Shown in pieces: positions 7,053 to 14,437 of a DNA stretch of 27,301 nucleotides (positions are counted from its first letter, which is position 1; every line of letters begins with the position of its first letter). Both the position numbers and the translations under genes were made by a program. The stretch is taken from contig DBXY01000024.1 of assembly GCA_002309765.1 (NCBI GenBank), positions 1-27,301 of the forward strand, in the 5' to 3' direction. The notes beneath the pieces are model-generated. The model was not told where the DNA came from and did not search any database. It saw nothing but the letters and a program-made list of their open reading frames with translations. Origin of the DNA: Verrucomicrobia bacterium UBA1200 (GTDB taxonomy: Bacteria > Verrucomicrobiota > Kiritimatiellia > RFP12 > UBA1067).

Positions 7053-7081
7053 GTGTGATTTAACCCCACGAAAGGATCGTA

Positions 7082-8116
7082 ATGAAGATTGCGCTGGATG
7101 TCATGGGCGGCGACCACGCTCCCGAAGAGATAGTCAAGGGCGCGGTGGAAGCTGTGGCCAAACTTAAGGGGCTTGATACGATTTATCTGGTTGGGGACGA
7201 ACAGGCAACCAAAGCCGAGCTGGCGAAATACCGGCAGGCGGACATGACAAAGCTGGAGATCGTCCACGCGCCGGAATCCATCGGTATGGACGAATCCCCG
7301 GCGGACGCCGTGCGGAAGAAGAAAAACTGCTCGATCAATGTCGCGATGGGGCTGGTCAAGCGCGGCGAGGCGGACGCTTTCGTCTCCGCCGGGAACTCCG
7401 GGGCGGTGTCGGCCTCGGCGCTCTTCACCCTGAGCCGAATCAAAGGCGTGTTGCGCCCGGCCATCGCCACGGTGCTTCCCTCGCGGCTGTCCGACCATCC
7501 GGTGCTGGTGCTCGACGCCGGCGCCAACACCGACTGCCACGAGGATTGGCTGGTGCAGTTTGCGGTGATGGGCAGCGCCTATTCCCGCTGTATCCTGAAA
7601 CGCCCCAACCCGCTGGTGGGGCTGCTGAGCATCGGTACCGAGGACTGCAAAGGCAACGAAATGACGAAAAAGGCGTTTCCGCTGCTTCAGGTTGCCCCGG
7701 GGCTGAATTTCCACGGCAACATCGAAGGCCACGACATTTTCCAGGGCGAAATCGACGTGGTGGTTTGCGACGGATTCGTGGGGAACGTGGTGCTGAAAAC
7801 CACCGAAAGCGTGGCACACGCAGTGGGAGACTGGATGAAAAACGAGTTCACCCGCACCACGCTGCGAAAGATGGCAACGCTGCTGCTCAAGTTTTGCGGG
7901 GCTTTCAAATCGCTCAAAAAGAAAATGGACCCCGAAATGTACGGCGGCGCCCCGCTGTTGGGCGTGAACGGTCCGGTGATTATCACCCACGGAGCCTCGA
8001 CCTCCCGAGCGATCTACCACGCCGTCCGGATCGGTATGCATGCCGCCAAGACCGACCTGACGGGGGAAATCGCCGCCAGAATCGCCGACCTCAACAGCAG
8101 CAAGGCGGCGGAGTAG
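7082..8116 (+). CDS. plsX: Phosphate acyltransferase PlsX
   Basis: 344 residues, the normal family length. It begins with the hallmark MKIALDVMGGDHAPEEIVKG and contains the conserved VSAGNSGA, LDAGANTDC and GFVGNVVLKTTE segments. PlsX makes acyl-phosphate from acyl-ACP at the membrane surface, the first step of the PlsX/PlsY/PlsC phospholipid route. The start has GAAAGGA upstream. Its place after rpmF is the widely conserved order. Nothing unusual in the protein. Confidence 0.97.
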   Translation: MKIALDVMGGDHAPEEIVKGAVEAVAKLKGLDTIYLVGDEQATKAELAKYRQADMTKLEIVHAPESIGMDESPADAVRKKKNCSINVAMGLVKRGEADAFVSAGNSGAVSASALFTLSRIKGVLRPAIATVLPSRLSDHPVLVLDAGANTDCHEDWLVQFAVMGSAYSRCILKRPNPLVGLLSIGTEDCKGNEMTKKAFPLLQVAPGLNFHGNIEGHDIFQGEIDVVVCDGFVGNVVLKTTESVAHAVGDWMKNEFTRTTLRKMATLLLKFCGAFKSLKKKMDPEMYGGAPLLGVNGPVIITHGASTSRAIYHAVRIGMHAAKTDLTGEIAARIADLNSSKAAE

Positions 8117-8137
8117 CCAGACAAGGAGGAATTTTTC

Positions 8138-10156
8138 ATGGAATCCCGTAAAATCATCGTCACCTCGGCCCTGCCGTACGCTAACGGCGATATCCATCTA
8201 GGGCACCTGGTGGAGTATGTCCAGACCGACTTTTGGGTCCGCTTCCAAAAAATGCGCGGCCACCGCTGCGTTTACGTTTGCGCGGACGACACCCACGGCA
8301 CCCCGATCATGGTCCGCGCCCGCAAGGAGGGCATCACCCCGGAGGAGTTGATTGCCCGCAGCTACGAACAGCACACCCGCGACTTCGCCGGCTTTGAAAT
8401 TAATTTTGACAACTATTACTCCACCAACTCGCCCGAAAACTACGAGTTCTGCAAAGACATCTTCGCGCGGCTGGAGTCCGCCGGAGCCTACCTGACTAAT
8501 TCGATCAAGCAGCTCTATTGCCCCAATTGCAAAATGTTCCTGCCGGACCGTTTTGTAAAAGGCGTCTGCCCCAAATGTGGCGCCGGGGAACAATACGGGG
8601 ACTCTTGCGACGCCTGCGGATCCACCTACACCACCGCCGACCTCAAAGACGCCCATTGCGCCACCTGCGGTTGCCGCGATCTTGAATTGCGCGAATCCGA
8701 GCACATTCTCTTTGACTTGGCAAAGTACAAAGAGTATCTGCGCGGCTGGCTCGACGGCCACACTCCGCAGGATGTAGCCAAAAAACTGCGCGAATGGTTC
8801 GGGGACGACCAAGAGTTGCTTCCCTGGGATGTGTCGCGTGACGCGCCCTACTTCGGTTTTGAGATTCCCGGCCACCCCGGCAAGTATTTCTACGTTTGGC
8901 TGGACGCGCCGGTGGGATATCTCGCTTCGCTCAAGAACTGGTGTGACCGTAACGGCGAGAAATTCGAGGACTGGTGGGGCAATCCCGACGCCGAGCGTTA
9001 CCACTTTATCGGCAAGGATATAGTGCGCTTCCATTGTCTTTTCTGGCCGGCCGAGCTTCACGCGGCGGGTTACGAGGGGCCGACCAAGGTGTTTGTGCAT
9101 GGATTCCTCACCGTCAACGGCGAAAAGATGAGCAAATCCAAGGGCACCTTCATCAAGGCCGCCACTTACCTTAAGTATCTCAAGGCGCAGGATTTGCGCT
9201 TCTACTACGCCTGCAAGCTGAACGGGTCCACCGACGACATTGACTTAAATCTTGACGATTTTGCCAACCGCGTCAACTCCGACCTGGTGGGGAAAATCAC
9301 CAACCTCGCCTCTCGCGGCGCCCAAATGCTCCACAAGAATCTCGGCGGCCAATTGGGCGAGATGGACGAGGCGGGACGCAAGCTGTGGCAAGACGCGCTG
9401 GCGCGTTCCGAAGAAATCGCAGCCGACTACGAAGCCCGCGATTTCTCCAAAGTTATGACCGAAGTGCGCGCATTGGCGGATGCCGCCAACCAGTACTTCG
9501 ATTCGATGGCCCCGTGGAAACTGGTCAAAGAAGATCCCGAAGCCGCCCGCAAGGTGCTTACCTCCATTTTAAACATCTTCCGGGTGCTGACCGTGTATCT
9601 CACGCCGGTGCTGCCGTCGTATTCGCTCAAGGTTTCCAAACTGTTCGGCGAGGCCCCTTACCAGTGGGCGGATGCCGCCAAGGCAATAGAAAACCGGCCC
9701 GTGGAAAAATACGAATACCTCGCAACCCGCATCGACAAAGCCGCCATCGACAGTCTGGTCGAGGCCAGCAAGGATACGCTCGCAGCGGCCGAAGCCGCCC
9801 CCAAGCCCTTAATCGAGCCGGTTAAGCCGACCATCGATTTCGACACCTTCGCCAAGGCCGACCTCCGTGTCGCCAAGGTGGTGTCCGCCGAAGCGGTGGA
9901 AGGGTCCGACAAGCTTATCCGCCTGATGCTCGACATCGGCGAAGCGAAGCCCCGCCAGGTTTTTGCCGGCATCCGCAAGGCTTACGACCCCGCATCGCTG
10001 GTCGGCCGCAGCTTAGTGATGGTGGCCAATCTGGCCCCCCGCAAAATGCGTTTCGGCGTCTCCGAAGGCATGGTGTTGGCCGCCGGGAATCCGGACGGAT
10101 CGCTTTTTGTTTCCTCCCCCGATTCCGGCGCCATTCCCGGTGCCAGCGTTAGATAG
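8138..10156 (+). CDS. metG: Methionine-tRNA ligase with C-terminal tRNA-binding domain
   Basis: 672 residues. The class I signature is HLGH at 20-23 (PYANGDIHLGHLVEY), and the KMSKS loop is near residue 329. Between them is a zinc-binding knuckle insertion with two CxxC pairs from each half (CPNC...CPKC, CDAC...CATC), the MetG1 type. The C-terminal 110 residues (from FDTFAKADLRVAKVV to SGAIPGASVR) are the EMAP-II/Arc1p-like OB-fold that aids tRNA binding and dimerisation. The enzyme charges initiator and elongator tRNA-Met. The ribosome site AAGGAGG lies 10 bases before the ATG, 21 bp after plsX. Confidence 0.98.
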   Translation: MESRKIIVTSALPYANGDIHLGHLVEYVQTDFWVRFQKMRGHRCVYVCADDTHGTPIMVRARKEGITPEELIARSYEQHTRDFAGFEINFDNYYSTNSPENYEFCKDIFARLESAGAYLTNSIKQLYCPNCKMFLPDRFVKGVCPKCGAGEQYGDSCDACGSTYTTADLKDAHCATCGCRDLELRESEHILFDLAKYKEYLRGWLDGHTPQDVAKKLREWFGDDQELLPWDVSRDAPYFGFEIPGHPGKYFYVWLDAPVGYLASLKNWCDRNGEKFEDWWGNPDAERYHFIGKDIVRFHCLFWPAELHAAGYEGPTKVFVHGFLTVNGEKMSKSKGTFIKAATYLKYLKAQDLRFYYACKLNGSTDDIDLNLDDFANRVNSDLVGKITNLASRGAQMLHKNLGGQLGEMDEAGRKLWQDALARSEEIAADYEARDFSKVMTEVRALADAANQYFDSMAPWKLVKEDPEAARKVLTSILNIFRVLTVYLTPVLPSYSLKVSKLFGEAPYQWADAAKAIENRPVEKYEYLATRIDKAAIDSLVEASKDTLAAAEAAPKPLIEPVKPTIDFDTFAKADLRVAKVVSAEAVEGSDKLIRLMLDIGEAKPRQVFAGIRKAYDPASLVGRSLVMVANLAPRKMRFGVSEGMVLAAGNPDGSLFVSSPDSGAIPGASVR

Positions 10157-10167
10157 GATAAGGTGCC

Positions 10168-11277
10168 ATGAACGACGCGATTCCTCCCAAGCACAAGCCA
10201 TCCACCGAACCACCGCCCGACTCCGGAAGCAATATGCTATCCGTTTATCAAGCGGCGCAAACCGGAGGCGGCTCTTTCCCGGTACTTGAGGCGTTCCAAA
10301 AATTCATTGAGCAGGAACGGGCGCAGGCGCGGAAAAAGATGTTCCAGCTCTACATCATCTTCGCGGTGCTGCTGGTGGCGGTGATCGGAATCTTTTTCGC
10401 CGTCGGCATTGTCATGATGAACAACATGAACCAAGTGCAGGGCAAGTTGCTGGAGGCGGCTCTGAACAAGCCGGAACCCGCCCCGCAACCGGTGGTGGCC
10501 CAGACTTCCCCGGCGCTGGAAGCGTCAATGCAGCAGATCGCCCAAAGCACCGCCGCGATGCAAAACAGCGTGAACCAACGGCTGGAGCAGGCGGCAGTAG
10601 ACAATGCCCGCGCCCAAGAACGGATGGCAGCGCAAAACGGCGAACTGGAAAAATTCCGGGCCGAGTTGGAAAAAGTCCGGCAGGAAAACGCCACGCTTAA
10701 GAACGAATCCGCCACCGCCCGTAACAATGATTTGGAAAAATTCCGGGCCGAACTTGAAAAGATGCGACAGGAAAACTCCTCGCTTAAGAACGAAATGGTC
10801 AACATCAAAAGCGAGACCCGCAAAGAGCTGATGGCAGAGATAGAGGCAAAAAAGGCCGCCGAAAAACCGGCCCCCGCTCCGGCGGTTCAACCGGCGCAAC
10901 CCGCCCCGGCAAAGACCGTGCCACCTCCGGCGGCTAAACCGGCACCGGCAAAACCGGCCGCGACGACACCGCCCCCGGCGCCCGCAAAGCCCGCGCCCGT
11001 TCCGGCCGCCGCCACACCGCCGCCACCGCCCAAAACTGCCGTAACCGTACCGCCAGCGGAACGGCCGGCAGAAAAACCGGCAACGGTGAAACCTCCGGAG
11101 AAGAAGCCGGAGGAAAAGCCGCAGCCCCCGGTTTACCCAAAAGCCACCAAAGAACCGCCGGCCGTAATCCCGGGTATCAAACCGCCTGCCCCCCCGCTGG
11201 GAACCGTCGAAACGACGCTCCCCATCAACACCAAGGGTTCAGGCAAGATCAACTGGCGCGCGGTAGTGCCGGAATAA
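10168..11277 (+). CDS. Single-span membrane protein with coiled coil and Pro/Ala-rich tail
   Basis: 369 residues of unknown function. The N-terminal 55 residues are soluble, residues 59-84 are one strong membrane segment, and about 100-225 is a coiled coil. A 29-residue repeat occurs twice in it (ELEKFRAELEKVRQENATLK, then DLEKFRAELEKMRQENSSLK). Residues about 228-345 are very rich in Pro, Ala and Lys with PAPAKPA-type runs, as in TonB-like or periplasm-spanning linkers. The protein ends in a short, more ordered GSGKINWRAVVPE. The likely topology is N-in with the coiled coil and linker in the periplasm (inference). It follows metG by 11 bp and precedes the YhcH-family gene by 10 bp. No catalytic domain is visible. 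Confidence 0.8.
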   Translation: MNDAIPPKHKPSTEPPPDSGSNMLSVYQAAQTGGGSFPVLEAFQKFIEQERAQARKKMFQLYIIFAVLLVAVIGIFFAVGIVMMNNMNQVQGKLLEAALNKPEPAPQPVVAQTSPALEASMQQIAQSTAAMQNSVNQRLEQAAVDNARAQERMAAQNGELEKFRAELEKVRQENATLKNESATARNNDLEKFRAELEKMRQENSSLKNEMVNIKSETRKELMAEIEAKKAAEKPAPAPAVQPAQPAPAKTVPPPAAKPAPAKPAATTPPPAPAKPAPVPAAATPPPPPKTAVTVPPAERPAEKPATVKPPEKKPEEKPQPPVYPKATKEPPAVIPGIKPPAPPLGTVETTLPINTKGSGKINWRAVVPE

Positions 11278-11287
11278 AGGAGTCGCC

Positions 11288-11740
11288 ATGATTGTTGACA
11301 CGCTGGAAAACGCTGACCGCTATCTAGGGATTCATCCGCTGTTCAAGGCCGCATTCGATTTCTTGCGCGGCTCCGACCTCGCCGCCCTGCCGGACGGAAG
11401 CATTTCCCTGGTCGAACCGAAAAAACTCTACGCCAATGTCAACACCTACCTGACCAAACCGGTGGAAGAGGGGCAAATGGAAGCGCACCGCCGCTATATC
11501 GACATCCAATGCGTTGCCGCCGGCGAAGAGCAAATCGGCTGGGTTCCGTTGACAGACCAACCCGAAACCGGTCCGTTTGACACCGACAGCGATATCGGAT
11601 TCTACGATGGTGAGACTTCGCTGGTGACAATACGTCCGGGGCAGTTTATGATTCTTTTCCCCGGCGAAGGCCACCTACCCTGCCGAGCTATCGGCATGCC
11701 GTCCCATGTGAAAAAGATTGTGGTAAAGGTACTGGTTTAA
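11288..11740 (+). CDS. YhcH/YjgK/YiaL family protein (DUF386)
   Basis: 150 residues, typical family length. Conserved points are KLYANVNTYLTKP, the metal-site region EAHRRYIDIQCV, EQIGWVPL, and FMILFPGEGHLPC, ending in VKKIVVKVLV. These are small double-stranded β-helix (cupin-like) proteins often linked to sialic acid, galactoside or pentose use; EbgC, the β subunit of evolved β-galactosidase, belongs here. The exact reaction is unsettled; sugar epimerisation or anomer handling has been suggested for some members. AAAGGAG lies before the ATG. It sits at the end of the housekeeping run rather than in the carbohydrate cluster. Confidence 0.92.
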   Translation: MIVDTLENADRYLGIHPLFKAAFDFLRGSDLAALPDGSISLVEPKKLYANVNTYLTKPVEEGQMEAHRRYIDIQCVAAGEEQIGWVPLTDQPETGPFDTDSDIGFYDGETSLVTIRPGQFMILFPGEGHLPCRAIGMPSHVKKIVVKVLV

Positions 11741-11797
11741 CTGCGGGACAAACGGTTCAACCCGAAGTCCACGCAATTTGCAACGAAAGGATGACAA

Positions 11798-12130
11798 ATG
11801 AACAAAGAAGAGCTTTTCCAATTGATCGACACCTTGAAAAACGCGCTGGGCGACAAAATCCCCTCCGACATCAACTCGCTGATTTCAAAAATCCAGAACG
11901 GCGAAATTGAGGTTTCCGACGCTATTCAGAAAGTCCGTCAGGCCATCAGCGCTTTCACTGGCAACGCTGCCGAAGGCGGTGACAATCAAACCGATCTGGC
12001 CGCGCTGGCAGGCAAACTTTTGGGCGGCCAAGGTGACAATTCCGGCACACTGGACAAAATCGGCCAAACGGTTGACTCCATTAAAAACGCGCTGGGTAGC
12101 GATCTCGGCGGGCTGTTTGGCAAGCAATAA
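11798..12130 (+). CDS. Small acidic helical protein, function unknown
   Basis: 110 residues with a good ribosome site (AAAGGATG) before the ATG at 11798 and a terminator 30 bp after the stop. No membrane segment, signal peptide or cysteines. The N-terminal half is predicted to be amphipathic helix (MNKEELFQLIDTLKNAL, VSDAIQKVRQAISAF). The C-terminal half holds two Gly-rich breaks (KLLGGQGD, SDLGGLFGKQ) around another helix. NALG(D/S) appears in both halves, hinting at an old duplication. I do not recognise the family. It could be co-transcribed with the YhcH-type gene 57 bp upstream. Confidence 0.7.
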   Translation: MNKEELFQLIDTLKNALGDKIPSDINSLISKIQNGEIEVSDAIQKVRQAISAFTGNAAEGGDNQTDLAALAGKLLGGQGDNSGTLDKIGQTVDSIKNALGSDLGGLFGKQ

Positions 12131-12159
12131 CCGGAATCTGACCTAACCTAAGTTTCTTA

Positions 12160-12194
12160 AAAATAACAGCGGGATCAACGCTCGCTGTTATTTT
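12160..12194. terminator. Bidirectional terminator between convergent genes
   Basis: A 12-bp perfect stem (AAAATAACAGCG at 12160-12171, CGCTGTTATTTT at 12183-12194) is flanked by T-rich sequence on both strands. The minus-strand gene ends inside it: its last codons (NNSER) are the right arm and the TGA (12175-12177) is in the loop. It serves both the housekeeping run and the carbohydrate cluster. Confidence 0.8.
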
Positions 12195-13461
12195 CTGTTT
12201 GTACCAAACCGCCGAGCGTAACGGAATAACGCACATAATCCCGTTTGCGGCTAATCTCGGTTGTCGCGGGGTTGAACGTGCCTTCCGGACCTACGGTATA
12301 AACCATACACTTTGCCGAATCGTATTTTAACGCCATCCCACGGTTGAACGGATCAAGCGGTACGGCGGGCAGATAGTCCGGCACCAACTCCGCCAATCCG
12401 CCGGGATTTTTTCCTGTCCGTAGCCGCATGCGTTCCGCCGCGATAACAATTTCCGCAAAAGCCGTGCGGGTTTTCAAAAAAGTGATTTTTTCAACGATAG
12501 TACTATAAGCAGGCGTTAAAGTCTGCGCCAAAACCTTTCCAGTAATATTCGGAACCAACAAGTTACGGGTTATCGGCATAGCCTGCTCTTGTCTAGTTTC
12601 AAAGGCTTTCCATTCTTCTCGACTGAAATAATTTTCTGATATCGTGATCGCCTCTTGCATCTCTTTAATGTACAAAGCTTTGGTCCGATTGGGTTTAAAC
12701 GCATACCGTTGAAAGTTTTTTTTACGGAAACTTCCGCGTCTGCTTTTCTTCAAAACCATATCCACCCCAGGAGAAAAAATTTTTGAGTACGTTCGGTAGC
12801 TTACTTGTTTGAAGGATGGTATAAGCATGGGTGGGACATTGCGCACTGACTCCAACAGCTGAAGTAGATCCTCTTCTGTCGCTTTCTCAGATGTGGCTGC
12901 CTTCATGGCGAGCAAAGAAGTGGAGTCACACATATTAAGAGCAACAAAGAAAACCGTTAATTCATCGGCACCTGACATGATTGTCGACAAAAAACGGATT
13001 GTGTCTTTGATATCTTTTGTCGCCGCATGGATATCACCTTTCGCGATCAATTCCTCGATTTTTAGCCGCTGTAACCGCATAATCCAGGCGAAAGGTTTAA
13101 ACGGCACAGAAATTTTCGTGACATCGGTCTTGGGATTCTCAAACCACACTGGCCGCATCGCTACCGTATGGAAAAGGTCAAGCGCGCCAGCATTCGCCGT
13201 TAGAAGTTCATGTGCCCTTTCCGAAGTGAGCTTGCCGGGATATTCATTCTTTTCCGGATATTGTTTCAACGCTTGAGTCATGGCGATCAAACCAAGGTAG
13301 GCGTTGTCTTCGTCCGGCGGTTTGACGCGGGTGTCACGGAATTCAATATCGTCTGCCGATTTGTCATCCCCGGAGTTTAACGTAATATAAAGTGTTAAAA
13401 CGATTCCGACAACAAAGATGCACCTCACGATCCAACGAATAACCATCAAGAATATCTGCAT
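12175..13461 (-). CDS. Membrane-anchored protein of unknown function, last gene of the carbohydrate cluster
   Basis: 428 residues from the ATG at 13461, chosen because AGGA lies 9 bases upstream, directly after the aldo/keto reductase stop; a longer frame would overlap that gene without a ribosome site. Residues about 8-27 form a membrane anchor (IRWIVRCIFVVGIVLTLY) and the rest is probably periplasmic. The C-terminal part (AERMRLRTGKNPGGLAELVP, YLPAVPLDPFNRG, VYTVGPEGTF) matches a pattern I have seen in uncharacterised proteins of PVC-group bacteria, where a helix is followed by 'P-DPF' and 'Y-VGPDG' segments. The role is unknown. Base composition is more AT-rich than in the housekeeping genes across the terminator. 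Confidence 0.8.
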   Translation of the reverse strand: MQIFLMVIRWIVRCIFVVGIVLTLYITLNSGDDKSADDIEFRDTRVKPPDEDNAYLGLIAMTQALKQYPEKNEYPGKLTSERAHELLTANAGALDLFHTVAMRPVWFENPKTDVTKISVPFKPFAWIMRLQRLKIEELIAKGDIHAATKDIKDTIRFLSTIMSGADELTVFFVALNMCDSTSLLAMKAATSEKATEEDLLQLLESVRNVPPMLIPSFKQVSYRTYSKIFSPGVDMVLKKSRRGSFRKKNFQRYAFKPNRTKALYIKEMQEAITISENYFSREEWKAFETRQEQAMPITRNLLVPNITGKVLAQTLTPAYSTIVEKITFLKTRTAFAEIVIAAERMRLRTGKNPGGLAELVPDYLPAVPLDPFNRGMALKYDSAKCMVYTVGPEGTFNPATTEISRKRDYVRYSVTLGGLVQTENNSER

Positions 13462-13474
13462 AACGGTTTTTCCT

Positions 13475-14437
13475 TTAGGCATCTGGCATAAGATTCTCCC
13501 AAAAAGCAGTTGGAGATGTGTGGGTGGCGTATGCGGCATTCTTTAGGATACGGTGGGGCGAGGATGTGTTGAGGGCGACCGCGTCGAATCCGAGCCGGAA
13601 AGCATATTCCACGGCAGGCGCGGCGGGGTCAATACCGAACTCACGGCAAAGCGCGAGATATCGGTTGCGGAACGCGAAGGCTGCCGCCTGTTCGACCGGA
13701 TCGGCCTTACGGTAATCAAGCATCCCGCCGCCCGTCAAGAAGCCGCCATTGAAAACCGCCGAATCAATAAGCGTCACTCCCGCGGCTTTCAACCTGGCCA
13801 CAAAGTCCAGCAGTTCCGGCGGATGCGCCAGCAGGGTCGGCGCACAGGCGAACATCGCCCAGTCGAAACGGATGCCTCGTTCCCAAAGTTCACGGATGAC
13901 GCGCCAGTCTTTCGCGCCGATACCGACCGACTCCACGCCCATTCCGGCGGCTTTTAGGTCAAAGAGCGTTTCGTACGCGCCGAGAATGTCCGCGAAGGAT
14001 CCGCCGCCAGCTATAAACTCATCGGGGTCGTGGACACTTACCATCCCGATACCGTAACCATCCAGCAGCCGCACCGCCTCATCAAAGCAACGCCGTATGC
14101 CTTCCCGCGAGATATCCTGCACCGCGTCCCATGTCAAACCTTTCCACGCGCCCGGCTCGAAGGTCGGCTCTTCGCCATCCGCTAATGGGCGCGACCGTCG
14201 CCATCCTAGCTTGACACTGATCGTGAGGTCGCCATCCTTCTTGCCGAGTGCCTTGAGCGCCTGACCGATACAAACCAGCGCGAGTCCCGCGCCGTACTTC
14301 CCGGCCGAATCAATGACGGGATGGTCAAACGCCTTGAACCACTCCGCTGCTATCGCGGTCTTCGTCTCAAACGGAATCTCACGATAAAGGTTACCGAGAC
14401 AAGATGTTCCAAAGATGATCGGGGGCAACCTATTCAT
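13475..14437 (-). CDS. Aldo/keto reductase, L-fucose / D-threo-aldose 1-dehydrogenase type
   Basis: 320 residues from the ATG at 14437, which overlaps the end of the GH120 gene by 8 bases (ATGAATAG); the longer frame lies inside that gene. The start NRLPPIIFGTSCLGNLYREI is characteristic of the D-threo-aldose 1-dehydrogenase group. The catalytic tetrad is visible as D43 (VIDSAGKYG), Y48, K76 (SVKLGW) and H136 (SVHDPDE). Such enzymes oxidise L-fucose, L-galactose or D-arabinose at C1 to the lactone with NAD(P). A lactonase-family gene two steps upstream in the same operon supports this. There is no signal peptide, so it is cytoplasmic. Substrate not provable from sequence. Confidence 0.88.
   Translation of the reverse strand: MNRLPPIIFGTSCLGNLYREIPFETKTAIAAEWFKAFDHPVIDSAGKYGAGLALVCIGQALKALGKKDGDLTISVKLGWRRSRPLADGEEPTFEPGAWKGLTWDAVQDISREGIRRCFDEAVRLLDGYGIGMVSVHDPDEFIAGGGSFADILGAYETLFDLKAAGMGVESVGIGAKDWRVIRELWERGIRFDWAMFACAPTLLAHPPELLDFVARLKAAGVTLIDSAVFNGGFLTGGGMLDYRKADPVEQAAAFAFRNRYLALCREFGIDPAAPAVEYAFRLGFDAVALNTSSPHRILKNAAYATHTSPTAFWENLMPDA

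Noticed and set aside
7019..8197. 392-codon minus-strand frame opposite plsX
   Set aside because: PlsX is unmistakable on the plus strand; the antisense frame has His/Arg-rich shadow composition.
13462..13539. Longer N-terminus for the membrane-anchored protein
   Set aside because: It would overlap the aldo/keto reductase and has no ribosome site; AGGA directly before 13461 decides the start.
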